64,000 nucleotides of DNA from Brachybacterium huguangmaarense (GTDB lineage: Bacteria; Actinomycetota; Actinomycetes; Actinomycetales; Dermabacteraceae), in the NCBI RefSeq assembly GCF_025725725.1, contig NZ_CP107020.1, positions 1,240,001-1,304,000 on the forward strand. Direction: 5' to 3'. Shown here in pieces: positions 27,845 to 37,012 of this stretch. Each line of letters begins with the position of its first letter. Within the stretch, counting starts at the first letter, position 1. Made by a program: the position numbers and the translations under genes. The notes under the pieces are model-generated. The model was not told the DNA's origin, searched no databases, and was given only the letters and a program-made list of their open reading frames with translations.

Positions 27845-29134
27845 TCAGCCGCGCTCGTCCGGGCGGGACCAGGGCTGCTGGCCGGAGGCCGGCGGCTGCT
27901 CGCCGGACGGCTCGTGCGGAGCCGGCGGCTGGGCCCACGGCTGGTCCTCGGCCGCATTCTGCGACGCCTCCTGCCCGCTCGGAGCGGCCGGGGCGCGCGA
28001 GCCCTGGGGCCCCGACGCGCTCTGGCCGGGGAACGGGGCGGGCGAGCCGTGATGCGGCGGCTGGACCGGCGCCTGCGGGCCGGGCGAGGCCCAGGATGAC
28101 GACGACGCAGGAGGCTGGCCGCCCGGGCCCGGCAGCGGCGGCTGACCGGCAGGCGGCGGGGTGGGGGAACCGTAGGACGGCGACCCGTAGGCCGGCGTGC
28201 TCGGGGCCGGGAAGCCGTAGCCCTGCGGCGCGGACGCGTCGACGGGGGAGCCGTAGCCCTGGCCCTGCGGCGACCCGTAGCCCTGCGGCGCCGGGGAGGT
28301 GCCGCCGCTCGGGGGCACGTAGGCCGGCGGGACGCCCTGGCCGGGCGCGCTCGGCCCCTGCCCGTTCGGGCCCGGTGCCGCGGATCCCGGACCGCCGTAC
28401 GCGTTCGGCGCGGGCGGGGCGGAGGCGGTGCCCGACGGGCCGGCGTAGCCGCCGGGGACCGGGGGCACCGTGCTCCCGTCGCGCTTGCGGCGGCGCAGCA
28501 GCAGCACGACGGCCACGACCGCGGCCGCGATGATCACGAGCACGACGAGCAGGGCGATGCCGCCGACGATGGCCCACACGAGGCCGCTGCCGCCCGTCTT
28601 GGCGCGGATGTCGATGCCCGTGCTCGCGAACTCGTTCAGATCGGTGTAGGTCACGGTCTTGCCGTCGACGGTGCCGCCCGAGGACTCGATGACGTCGCCG
28701 GGGAACTCGACCGTCAGCTGGAAGTCGATGTCGCCGAAGGCGTCGGTCCCCTCCAGGCCCGCGTCGGCCGGGGTGACGACGAGGTGGTACTCGCCGTTGT
28801 CCTCGCTGAGCTGGAAGTCGCCGTTGAAGTTCTCGCGCGCGATGGTCCCGGCCACCGTGCACACGTACATGTCGTCGGTCTCGCTCGGATCGGCCTTGTC
28901 GGGGCCCGTGACCCCGCCGTCCTCGGAGGAGAACTCGTCGCACAGCGCCTGCGCGGAGGAGATGCCGCTCATCGAGGCGATGTCCTTCTCGATGCCGAGC
29001 TCGAAGTTCACGTAGAGGGTCTCGACGTCCTGCACCTCGAGGGAGCCCTTGAAGCTGCCGCACGCGGCGAGGACGACGAGGAGGGGGAGGAGGAGCACGG
29101 CCCGCAGCCGCCGCGCCCAGGTGGTGGAGTGCAT
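27845..29134 (-). CDS. LppM-domain lipoprotein with transmembrane segment and Gly/Pro-rich tail
   Basis: 429 residues. N-terminal signal with lipobox (LLVVLAACGSFKG, lipidated Cys near residue 22), an extracytoplasmic domain of about 150 residues resembling mycobacterial LppM, then a membrane helix (VWAIVGGIALLVVLVIIAAAVVAVV, residues about 175-205 by position), a basic stop RRRKRD and a 220-residue cytoplasmic tail rich in Pro, Gly, Ser and Gln with QGYGSP-type repeats. Dual anchoring by lipid and helix is unusual but found in this family. Start at 29134 has GAGGG seven bases upstream; a longer frame to 29248 lacks a signal. Role in the envelope unknown. Confidence 0.8.
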   Translation of the reverse strand: MHSTTWARRLRAVLLLPLLVVLAACGSFKGSLEVQDVETLYVNFELGIEKDIASMSGISSAQALCDEFSSEDGGVTGPDKADPSETDDMYVCTVAGTIARENFNGDFQLSEDNGEYHLVVTPADAGLEGTDAFGDIDFQLTVEFPGDVIESSGGTVDGKTVTYTDLNEFASTGIDIRAKTGGSGLVWAIVGGIALLVVLVIIAAAVVAVVLLLRRRKRDGSTVPPVPGGYAGPSGTASAPPAPNAYGGPGSAAPGPNGQGPSAPGQGVPPAYVPPSGGTSPAPQGYGSPQGQGYGSPVDASAPQGYGFPAPSTPAYGSPSYGSPTPPPAGQPPLPGPGGQPPASSSSWASPGPQAPVQPPHHGSPAPFPGQSASGPQGSRAPAAPSGQEASQNAAEDQPWAQPPAPHEPSGEQPPASGQQPWSRPDERG

Positions 29135-29275
29135 GGTTGTCCCTCGGTGGGTGGTCCCGTCGTGGGCGGCGGCGCCGCCGGGGCCCACGCTACCGTGCAC
29201 CCGCCCGTCCCCGCCGTGGGGACAACTCCCCACGCATCGCACGGGCACCCCGGGCGAGCGCGGACCGGCGCCGGC

Positions 29276-30133
29276 TCAGTCCTGCTCGGGGGCGGGGGAG
29301 GCGGCCGATCCGGGCGGCATGCCCTTGCCGAAGACGGGCGCCGCCTGGGGGCGCTTGGGCACCAGGTCGTCGCCGGAGGACTGGTGGCGCAGGCGTCGCA
29401 GCACCCAGGGGCCGAAGTGCGAGCGCGCCCACTGCAGGTCTCCCTGGCGTGCGGCGCGCCAGGTGAGCAGCGGTGCGTCCTCGGGGTCGGCCGGGTGCAG
29501 GTGGTGGGGGACGTGCAGGGTGTCGAGGACCTCGGCCGCGATCGTCTGGTGCCCGCGCGCCGAGAAGTGCAGGCGGTCCTCGGCCCACATCGACTCGTGG
29601 GTGAGCGCCCGCAGCGCCCACAGGTCCACCACGGCGGCGTCGTGGCGGGACGCGATCGTGCGCAGGTTCTCGTTGTAGATCGCGGCGCGGCCGCGGATCA
29701 GGTTGAGCACCGGCGTCGAGCCGACGTCCGGCGCGGTGAACAGGACGACGGTGGCGCCGGTGTCCGCGAGCCGCCCGACCGTCTCGTCGATCTCGACGGC
29801 GATCGCATCGGGATCGGCGAGCCGCAGCACGTCGTTGCCGCCGGCCATGAAGTTCACCAGTTCGGGCTCGAGGGCGAGCGCCGGCTCGAGCTGCTCGTCG
29901 ATGATCTGCCGGAAGAGACGGCCCCGGATCGCGAGGTTGGCGTACGAGAAGCCGTCGACGTCGCTGCCCAGCTCCTCGGCGACCCGGTCGGCCCAGCCGC
30001 GGTGGCCGCCCGGCACGGTCGGGTCGGGATCGCCGATCCCCTCGGTGAAGGAGTCGCCGATCGCGACGAAGCGGGTCCAGGGGTGGCGGGCGGGCTCGCC
30101 GTCGGGGAGCGGGGGCACCTCCGTCGAGGACAT
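29276..30133 (-). CDS. SGNH/GDSL-type esterase
   Basis: 285 residues. The four SGNH blocks are present: FVAIGDSFTEG (catalytic Ser, near residue 27), NLAIRG, FMAGGNDVL and DRLHFSARGH (Asp and His of the triad). No signal peptide, so a cytoplasmic lipase/esterase acting on an unknown ester. The start is eight bases from the upstream crgA stop with CGGGG between, so it is probably the last gene of the cell-division/kinase operon. The C-terminal 60 residues are proline-rich. Confidence 0.9.
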   Translation of the reverse strand: MSSTEVPPLPDGEPARHPWTRFVAIGDSFTEGIGDPDPTVPGGHRGWADRVAEELGSDVDGFSYANLAIRGRLFRQIIDEQLEPALALEPELVNFMAGGNDVLRLADPDAIAVEIDETVGRLADTGATVVLFTAPDVGSTPVLNLIRGRAAIYNENLRTIASRHDAAVVDLWALRALTHESMWAEDRLHFSARGHQTIAAEVLDTLHVPHHLHPADPEDAPLLTWRAARQGDLQWARSHFGPWVLRRLRHQSSGDDLVPKRPQAAPVFGKGMPPGSAASPAPEQD

Positions 30134-30138
30134 CCCCG

Positions 30139-30711
30139 TCACTTCCAGCGCATGAGCAGCCCGCCGCCGACGACCATGATCCCGAACCCCACGAGCAGGT
30201 TCCAGTCCTGGATCGGGAGCGGCAGCTGACCGCCCGAGAGGTAGAAGGCGACGAGGTAGACGAGGCCCACGATCAGCAGCGTGACCGCGGTCGGGGCCAG
30301 CCACGCGGGGTTCGGCGCGGTCGCGGCGACCCGTCGACGCGTGGTCGTGGTGCGCGTGCGCTCGGCCTCGGCGCTGCGGCGGGCGCGCGCGGTGCCGGTG
30401 GCTGAGGAGTCCTTGGCCTCGTCGGGGACCTCGAGGCGGGCCGGGGCGCGGCGCTTCGAGGGCTCGGCGCGGCGCTTCGACGGCTCGGAGGCCCGCTTCG
30501 CGGCCCGCCGGCGGGGAGCGATCGTGTCGCCGAAGCCGTCGAAGTCGTCGTCGGACGCCTCCTCCGCGCCGTCCGCCGCGGCCTCCTCGGCCTCGGCGGT
30601 GCCATCGGTTGCGGGCGACTCGACGGTCGTGTCGTCGGGCTGCTCGACGAGGGCCTCGTCCGTCTCGGCGGGGCGGGTGGTGGCCGTCGGTGTGCGCTTC
30701 CTGCGCGCCAT
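30139..30711 (-). CDS. crgA: Cell division protein CrgA with long charged N-terminal extension
   Basis: 190 residues; usual CrgA is about 85-95. The C-terminal 75 residues are the CrgA core: NPAWLAPTAVTLLIVGLVYL, a short loop with QDWNLLVGFGIMVVGG and the end LLMRWK, giving two membrane helices. CrgA recruits FtsZ-ring partners and PBPs during septation and growth in actinobacteria. The first 115 residues are disordered: an acidic block (EAEEAAADGAEEASDDDFD) and then a basic block with a repeated EPSKRRA. It follows pknB, the same neighbourhood as in mycobacteria, and could be a substrate of the kinases (inference). Confidence 0.9.
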   Translation of the reverse strand: MARRKRTPTATTRPAETDEALVEQPDDTTVESPATDGTAEAEEAAADGAEEASDDDFDGFGDTIAPRRRAAKRASEPSKRRAEPSKRRAPARLEVPDEAKDSSATGTARARRSAEAERTRTTTTRRRVAATAPNPAWLAPTAVTLLIVGLVYLVAFYLSGGQLPLPIQDWNLLVGFGIMVVGGGLLMRWK

Positions 30712-30738
30712 GCGTTCTCCGTTCAGCGGTGCGGAGGA

Positions 30739-32814
30739 TCAGCCCTGGGGCTGGTCCTCGTCGGTGGGCGTCCCGGTCTCGGTCGGGGTCGGGGACGTCG
30801 ACTCGGTGGGCGAGGCCGGTGCCGAGGTGGTCGGGGTGGGCTCCGGCCCGTCGGACACCACGATCGTGACGGTCGACCCCGCGTCGACGGGGGAGTTGGC
30901 CTCCGGGTCGGTGCGGATCACGGAGCCCTTGGGCACGTCGCTCGAGTGCTCGGTGGTGCGCTTGACGCCGAGGCCGAGGTCGCCCAGCTTCGTGGCCGCG
31001 GCGTCCGCGGTCTGCCCGGTCAGGTTCGGCACGGTCACGGGGCCGGGGGCCGTGGCCACGACGATCTGCACGGTCGAGCCCTTCTCGGCCGTCTGGGTGC
31101 CGTCGCTCGCGGGATTCTGCGAGGTCACGGTGTCGGGATCGACGGTGTCGCTCTCGGCCTCGGTCACCTCGGCCTTGAGACCCGCCTCCTCGATCGCCTT
31201 CACGGCGTCGTCCTTCTTCATGTCGACCACGGCGGGCACGGTCACGTCGCCCGAGGCGGTCCACACCTCGATGGTGTCGCCCTCGCTCGCGGTCGTGCCC
31301 GCGGCCGGCTTGCTGCGCGTGATCTGCCCCTTGTCGACGTCCTTGGAGTCCTCGGAGTCCACGACCTTCAGGCCCAGGCCCTGCGCATCGAGGATCTGCT
31401 CGGCCTCGTCGGGGGTCTTGCCCGTGAGGTCGGGGACGTCGACGGTGCCCGGCCCGCTCGAGACCACGACGGTGACGGTCGAGGCCGTGGCGACCTCCTT
31501 GCCCGAGGTCGGGTCCGTCGAGATCACGCGGCCCTTCTCGACGTCGGCGTCCGCCTTCGGCGTGAACGCGGGCTTGAGGCCCGCGTCCTTGAGCTTCGCG
31601 GAGGCCTCGGCCTGGGTGTCGCCCACGAGATCGGGCACGGTCGCGGTGTCGGCGCCCCCGAAGGGGTTGAAGTACGCCAGGGCGGCCGCCGCGATCGCGA
31701 GGACCGCCAGGATGATCAGCACGAACAGCCACACCGGCCGCCGATGCCGCTTCTCGGCCGCGTCGTCGCCGGGCGGCGTGGCGCCGGGCCCCGTCGGCGC
31801 GGGCGCCGAGGCGACCGGGGCGACGGCGTGGCCGCCCTGGGTCGGGATCAGCTGGGTCTCGCCCTCGGGCAGCACCTGGGTGGCGCCGACGGGGGAGAGC
31901 ACCGTCGTGGTCTGACCGTCGGCGCCCGTGAGGGTGCCGCCCGCGACGAGCTGCGGGGGACGCCCCGCGACGACCGCCGCGATGTCGCGCGAGAAGGCGA
32001 CCGCGCTCGGATAGCGCTCGTCGCGGTCTTTCGCGAGCCCCGTGAGGATCACGGCGTCCATGGGTGGCGGGATCGTGGGGTTGTACGTCGACGGCGGGAC
32101 CGGGTTCTCCCGCACGTGCTGGTAGGCGATCGAGACGGGCGAGTCGCCCGTGAACGGCGGGCGCCCGGTGAGCATCTCGTACAGCACGCACGCGGCGGAG
32201 TAGATGTCCGAGCGGGCGTCGACGAGCTGGCCGCGCGCCTGCTCGGGCGAGAGGTACTGGGCGGTCCCCATGACTGCCTGGGTCTGCGTCATCGCGCTCG
32301 TCGCGTCCGCGACCGCGCGGGCGATCCCGAAGTCCATCACCTTCACGGCGCCGTGCTCGGTGATCATGATGTTGCCGGGCTTGATGTCGCGGTGCACGAT
32401 GCCGCGCTCGTGCGAGTACTCGAGCGCCGACAGCACGCCGGCCATGATCTCGGCGGCCTGGCGCATCTCCATCGGCCGGTCCTCGTGGATGAACGCGCGC
32501 AGGGTGCGGCCCTCGACGTACTCCATGACGATGTACGGGATCGAGATCTCGTGGCCGCGCTCGGTGCGGTGGTCCTCGCCCGTGTCGTAGACGGACACGA
32601 TCGCGGGATGGTTGAGGCCCGCGGCGCTCTGGGCCTCCCGGCGGAAGCGCTCCTGGAAGGAGTCGTCGCGGGCGAGGTCGGAGCGCAGCACCTTGACGGC
32701 GACCGTGCGATGCAGGCGCGTGTCGGTCGCGAGGTACACCTCGGCCATGCCGCCACGTCCGATGACGTGGCCCAGCTCGTACCGGCCGCCCAGGACCACG
32801 GGTTTCTCGCTCAC
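30739..32814 (-). CDS. pknB: Serine/threonine protein kinase PknB with four PASTA domains
   Basis: 691 residues. Kinase domain 12-275: GRGGMAEVY loop at 19-27, HRDIKPGN, MDFGIAR, activation loop with TQTQAVMGTAQYLSPEQ. A juxtamembrane region leads to one membrane helix (about 356-383), then four extracellular PASTA repeats beginning VPDLVGDT, VPDLTGKT, VPAVVDMK and VPNLTGQT, and a Thr/Ser/Pro tail. PASTA modules bind muropeptides/lipid II, so the kinase couples wall state to growth. Follows pknA, in the standard fhaA-to-pknB order; PstP is the cognate phosphatase. Confidence 0.97.
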   Translation of the reverse strand: MSEKPVVLGGRYELGHVIGRGGMAEVYLATDTRLHRTVAVKVLRSDLARDDSFQERFRREAQSAAGLNHPAIVSVYDTGEDHRTERGHEISIPYIVMEYVEGRTLRAFIHEDRPMEMRQAAEIMAGVLSALEYSHERGIVHRDIKPGNIMITEHGAVKVMDFGIARAVADATSAMTQTQAVMGTAQYLSPEQARGQLVDARSDIYSAACVLYEMLTGRPPFTGDSPVSIAYQHVRENPVPPSTYNPTIPPPMDAVILTGLAKDRDERYPSAVAFSRDIAAVVAGRPPQLVAGGTLTGADGQTTTVLSPVGATQVLPEGETQLIPTQGGHAVAPVASAPAPTGPGATPPGDDAAEKRHRRPVWLFVLIILAVLAIAAAALAYFNPFGGADTATVPDLVGDTQAEASAKLKDAGLKPAFTPKADADVEKGRVISTDPTSGKEVATASTVTVVVSSGPGTVDVPDLTGKTPDEAEQILDAQGLGLKVVDSEDSKDVDKGQITRSKPAAGTTASEGDTIEVWTASGDVTVPAVVDMKKDDAVKAIEEAGLKAEVTEAESDTVDPDTVTSQNPASDGTQTAEKGSTVQIVVATAPGPVTVPNLTGQTADAAATKLGDLGLGVKRTTEHSSDVPKGSVIRTDPEANSPVDAGSTVTIVVSDGPEPTPTTSAPASPTESTSPTPTETGTPTDEDQPQG

Positions 32815-32827
32815 AGTCCAACCGTCC

Positions 32828-34192
32828 TCATGACATGACCGGGCCGTCTGCGGCCCATCCGACCATCGTAGGTGACGCCCCGGCCAGCGCGAACAGATGC
32901 CCGGTGCCGCCCAGCACGGCGACCACGACCACCACGAGCAGCAGCAGGATCAGCAGCAGCCCGGGCACCGAGAAGGGCCCCAGGCGCCGCCCCGTCGACG
33001 TGCCGCGGGTGGTCCGCTCGGTGCGACCGGAGTCGCCCGACGTGCCCTCCGGGCCGGCGGCCGCCGCATCGGCGGGGCGCCAGGCCCCGCTCGGCGAGAC
33101 CTGCGCCGCACGGCGCGCCTCGGAGCCCGGTGCGGGCTGCGGGCTCGAGGCCGAGAGCCCCGAGGGGGCCGACAGGCCCGAGCTCGCCGAGGGCCCCGAG
33201 CGGTGACGGATGCCGCGCCGGCCCGAGGTGCGCGGCAGCGGCATCGCCGCGGTGCGCGTGCCCGTGGGGCTCGTCGCCACGCCGCCGGGGCTCGCCGACG
33301 TCGAGGCGGGCTGCTCGCCCGTGCTGCGGACCGAGGGGATCGCGCCCGTCGTGAAGCGGGGGTGCTCGCCGCGCTGGATGGACTCCAGGATGCGCGCGAC
33401 GGCCGAGGCGGACCGCGGACGGTTCGCGGGGGCCTTGGCGAGCGTCATCGAGACGAGCTGGCGCAGGTCCGGGTCGATCGACGCGGGCAGCTCGGGTGCC
33501 GGCTGCTTGACCTGCGCCATCGCGATGTCGACCTGGCTCGCGCCGGTGAAGGGCCGGTGTCCCGTCAGCATCTCGAAGGCCACGATCCCGAGCGCGTACA
33601 CGTCCGAGAGCGAGGTGGCCTGCTTGCCCATGGCCTGCTCGGGGGAGAGGTACTGGGCGGTGCCCATCACGAGCCCCGTCTTGGTCAGCCGCGCCTGGTC
33701 GGTGCTGCGGGCGATCCCGAAGTCCGTGATCTTCATGCGCCAGTCGTGGTCCTCGTCGACGAGGATGTTCTCGGGCTTGACGTCGCGGTGCACGACGCCC
33801 TTGGAGTGGGCGGCGTCGAGAGCGCGCGCGAGGTCGATGAGCACCGAGATGACGCGGCGCTCGGGCAGGCCCCCGGGGTTCTCCTCGATGATCTCCGAGA
33901 GCGGGCGGCCCGTGCACAGCTCCATCACGATGTAGGCGCGCCCGTCGAGCTCGCCGTAGTCGTAGAGCGCGGCGATCGCGTCGTGCGAGAGGGCCGCGGT
34001 GTGGCGCGCCTCGGCGCGGAAGCGCTTGAGGAAGCCCTCGTCGCCCGCGTACTCCTCGCGCAGCACCTTGACCGCCACGTCGCGGTCGAGGTCCTGGTCG
34101 CGTCCCTTCCAGACCTGGCCCATGCCGCCCGTCGCGATCAGCTCGACGAGCTCGTAGCGGCCCTCGAGCACCAGTCCCGGCTGCGTCCTCAC
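32828..34192 (-). CDS. pknA: Serine/threonine protein kinase PknA
   Basis: 454 residues from a GTG at 34192, which overlaps the pbpA stop (GTGA). Kinase domain 1-270: GRYELVELIATGGMGQVWKG, AVKVL, HRDVKPEN, TDFGIAR, GTAQYLSPEQ. A Ser/Pro/Arg-rich linker follows, with one membrane helix near the C-terminus (VPGLLLILLLLVVVVVAVLG) and a short outside tail; no PASTA domains. It is the classical partner kinase of PknB in control of cell shape and division. Confidence 0.95.
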   Translation of the reverse strand: MRTQPGLVLEGRYELVELIATGGMGQVWKGRDQDLDRDVAVKVLREEYAGDEGFLKRFRAEARHTAALSHDAIAALYDYGELDGRAYIVMELCTGRPLSEIIEENPGGLPERRVISVLIDLARALDAAHSKGVVHRDVKPENILVDEDHDWRMKITDFGIARSTDQARLTKTGLVMGTAQYLSPEQAMGKQATSLSDVYALGIVAFEMLTGHRPFTGASQVDIAMAQVKQPAPELPASIDPDLRQLVSMTLAKAPANRPRSASAVARILESIQRGEHPRFTTGAIPSVRSTGEQPASTSASPGGVATSPTGTRTAAMPLPRTSGRRGIRHRSGPSASSGLSAPSGLSASSPQPAPGSEARRAAQVSPSGAWRPADAAAAGPEGTSGDSGRTERTTRGTSTGRRLGPFSVPGLLLILLLLVVVVVAVLGGTGHLFALAGASPTMVGWAADGPVMS

Positions 34193-35634
34193 GGCGAGAC
34201 CACCGCCTCCATGATGTCGCGCGCGATCGGGGCGGCGGCACGGGCGCCGTAGCCGCCCTCCTCGACCACGACCGCGACGGCCACCTTGCGGTCGCCGGCG
34301 TTGGCGTAGCCCACGAACCAGGCGTGGGGGGTGCGGCCCGAGCCCCACTGGGCGGTGCCCGTCTTGCCGCCCACCTCGGCGCCGTCGATCTGCGCGGCCG
34401 TGCCGGTGCCGTCCTCGACGGTCGCGACCATCATGTCGCGCATCTGCGCGGCGTTGGAGGCCGAGAGCGGCTGGGAGAGCTTGGTGGAGGTGAGCGAGGA
34501 GATCTCCTTGAGGTCGCTCGTGCGGACCGACTGCACGAGCTGCGGCTCCATGACGACGCCGTCGTTGTCGAAGGACGCGGCGACCATCGCCATCTGCAGC
34601 GGGGTGACGCGGTCCTCGTACTGGCCGATCGAGGTGGTCGCGAGCTGGGCGCCGTCGAGGTCGTCGCCGATGCTCGAGGGCGTGACCCGCATCGGGATCG
34701 ACATCTTGGTGCCGAAGCCGTACTCCGCGGTGATGTCCTGCAGCGCCTTCTGCCCGAGCGCCGTGCCCAGGAGCGCGAACGACGTGTTGCACGACTGGCG
34801 CAGGGCGTCCTGCAGGCTCGACTGGTCGCCGTCGCCGCACGGGGTGGTGTCGCCCTCGGAGTGGTTGTTCATGACGTTGGAGGAGCCCGGCAGCTGGTAC
34901 GTGCCGGGGCCCGGGATCACGGAGTCCTTCGTGTACTGGCCCGAGTCGAGCGCGGCGGCGGCCACGAGCAGCTTGAACGTCGACCCCGGCGGGTACAGGT
35001 CGCCGCCGATCGCCCGGTTGGTCATCGGCTTGGAGGAGTCCTTGGACAGCGACTGCCAGGTCTCGGTCACGGCGCTGCGGCTGTGGCTGGCCATGTCGTT
35101 GGGGTCGTACGACGGGGTCGAGGCCATCGCGAGGATCGCCCCGGTCTCCGGGTCGAGCGCGACGGCCGCCCCCCGATGGCCCTGCAGGCCGTCCCACGCG
35201 GCCTTCTGCGCCGCGGGGTCGATCGTGAGCTCGACGGTCGCGCCCTGCGGGGTGCGGCCCGAGACGATGTCGGAGATGCGCTGGTAGAACAGCGAGTCCG
35301 CCTCGCCCGAGAGCGTGTCGTTGAGGGAGTTCTCGAGGCCCGTGAAGCCGTAGACGACCGAGTAGTAGCCCGTCACGGGCGCGTACATCGGCCCGTCGGC
35401 GTAGGTGCGCTGGTAGCCGTAGGTGTCGTCGGTCTTGACCGAGTCGGCGATCGGGTCGCCCGCGACCACGATGGGCCCGCGGTCCCGACCGAACTCCGCG
35501 TACAGGGTGCGGTGGTTGCGCGAGTCGTCGTTGAGCGACTTGGCCTGGATGGCCTGGATGTACGTGGTCGAGCCGAACAGGAACACGAACAGGATCCCGA
35601 CGACGAGGGCGACGTGGCGCAGCGGCTTGTTCAT
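34189..35634 (-). CDS. pbpA: Class B penicillin-binding protein (PbpA type transpeptidase)
   Basis: 481 residues. One N-terminal membrane anchor (residues 7-28) followed by a dimerisation domain and the transpeptidase domain with SxxK PPGSTFK, SxN SCN (RQSCNTSF) and KTG GGKTGTAQ. It cross-links peptidoglycan outside the membrane and normally pairs with the SEDS protein RodA, encoded directly upstream. Gap to rodA is one base. Confidence 0.96.
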   Translation of the reverse strand: MNKPLRHVALVVGILFVFLFGSTTYIQAIQAKSLNDDSRNHRTLYAEFGRDRGPIVVAGDPIADSVKTDDTYGYQRTYADGPMYAPVTGYYSVVYGFTGLENSLNDTLSGEADSLFYQRISDIVSGRTPQGATVELTIDPAAQKAAWDGLQGHRGAAVALDPETGAILAMASTPSYDPNDMASHSRSAVTETWQSLSKDSSKPMTNRAIGGDLYPPGSTFKLLVAAAALDSGQYTKDSVIPGPGTYQLPGSSNVMNNHSEGDTTPCGDGDQSSLQDALRQSCNTSFALLGTALGQKALQDITAEYGFGTKMSIPMRVTPSSIGDDLDGAQLATTSIGQYEDRVTPLQMAMVAASFDNDGVVMEPQLVQSVRTSDLKEISSLTSTKLSQPLSASNAAQMRDMMVATVEDGTGTAAQIDGAEVGGKTGTAQWGSGRTPHAWFVGYANAGDRKVAVAVVVEEGGYGARAAAPIARDIMEAVVSP

Positions 35635-35635
35635 G

Positions 35636-37012
35636 TCAGCCCACCTCCGCCGGGGCCGGTGCGGTCTCGGGGGCGATGCGGCGCGCGGCGGGACGCCGGG
35701 CCGCGTCCGAGAGCCGCACGAGGATGCCCACGATGATCCAGTTGGCCACGAGGGAGGATCCGCCCGCGGCGAGGAAGGGGAGCGTGAGGCCGGTCAGCGG
35801 GAGCACCCGGGTCACGCCCCCGACGACGACGAAGACCTGCAGCGCGATGACGAAGCCGAGCCCCCCGGCGAGCAGGGTCCCGAAGCCGTCGGAGATGCCC
35901 ACGGCCGCGCGCAGCGAGCGCTGGACCAGCAGCAGGTACAGGACGAGCACGGCGAAGGCGCCGACCATGCCCATCTCCTCGGCGAGGCCCGCGTAGATGA
36001 AGTCGCTCTGGCCGAACGGCACCATGTTGGGGCGCCCGTTGCCCAGGCCCGAGCCGAGCACGCCGCCGCTGCCCATGCCGAACAGCCCCTCGTTGATCTG
36101 GCCGCAGCGGGAGAAGTTCGCCGAGCTCATCGGGTCGAGCCAGCAGGTCAGGCGGGTGCGCACGTGGCTGACCTGGGTGACCGCGAAGATCGCGGGCGGC
36201 AGGAACATGACCGCCCCGATGATGAGCCAGCTCAGGCGGTCGGTCGCGATATACAGCATCGCGACGAACAGGCCGAAGAACATGAGGGACGTGCCCAGGT
36301 CGGTCTCGAACACGAGCACCGCGACGGCGAAGGCCCACGCCACCAGGATCGGCCCGAAGTCCGACCAGCGCGGCAGATGGATGCCGAGCACCTTGGGGCC
36401 GGCCAGGGCGAGCGTGTCGCGCCGGGAGACCAGGTATCCCGCGAAGAACACGGCGAAGCAGATCTTGGCGATCTCCGCGGGCTGGAAGCTGTAGCTGCCG
36501 ACCGCGATCCAGATCCGCGCCCCATACACGCTGCGCCCGAGGCCGGGCACGAGCGGCAGCAGCAGGAACACGGCGCCGACGAGCGCGCTGACCCACGTGT
36601 AGCGGCGCAGCAGGCGGTGGTCGCGCAGGAGCGCGAGCACCACGAGCGCGAGCACCACGCCGACGACCGTCCAGATCAGCTGACGGTCCGCGTAGTGCGT
36701 GGCCTTGGACGCGTACAGCGCCTTGGCGGAGTCGAAGCTCGAGATGGCCGACAGCCCGATCAGGTTCAGCAGCAGCACAAGCGGCAGGATGACCGGGTCC
36801 GCGTAGGGGGCGCGCCACATGACGACCGCCTGCAGGGCGACCGCGAGCACGGTCACCACGATCGCGGTGGTCGGCAGCGAGGGAGGGATCTCCCCGGTGC
36901 GCCCGAGGCCCACGAGGGCGTACGCGCCCAGCCCGATGACCAGTGCGAAGAGGAGCAGCAGGGCATGGGTGAACCGGCGCGTGCGCGCGGTGTACGAGAC
37001 GACGGTCGTCAC
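35636..37012 (-). CDS. rodA: SEDS-family peptidoglycan glycosyltransferase RodA/FtsW
   Basis: 458 residues with about twelve membrane helices. Family blocks include IWIAVGSYSFQPAEIAKI, ETDLGTSLMFFGLF, FGMGSGGVLGSGLGNG, FAEEMG-type FIYAGLAEEMGMVGAF and GVTRVLPLTGLTLPFLAAGGSS. It polymerises lipid II into glycan strands and works with the adjacent PbpA. The GTG start at 37012 directly follows the TAA of pstP. Confidence 0.96.
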   Translation of the reverse strand: MTTVVSYTARTRRFTHALLLLFALVIGLGAYALVGLGRTGEIPPSLPTTAIVVTVLAVALQAVVMWRAPYADPVILPLVLLLNLIGLSAISSFDSAKALYASKATHYADRQLIWTVVGVVLALVVLALLRDHRLLRRYTWVSALVGAVFLLLPLVPGLGRSVYGARIWIAVGSYSFQPAEIAKICFAVFFAGYLVSRRDTLALAGPKVLGIHLPRWSDFGPILVAWAFAVAVLVFETDLGTSLMFFGLFVAMLYIATDRLSWLIIGAVMFLPPAIFAVTQVSHVRTRLTCWLDPMSSANFSRCGQINEGLFGMGSGGVLGSGLGNGRPNMVPFGQSDFIYAGLAEEMGMVGAFAVLVLYLLLVQRSLRAAVGISDGFGTLLAGGLGFVIALQVFVVVGGVTRVLPLTGLTLPFLAAGGSSLVANWIIVGILVRLSDAARRPAARRIAPETAPAPAEVG

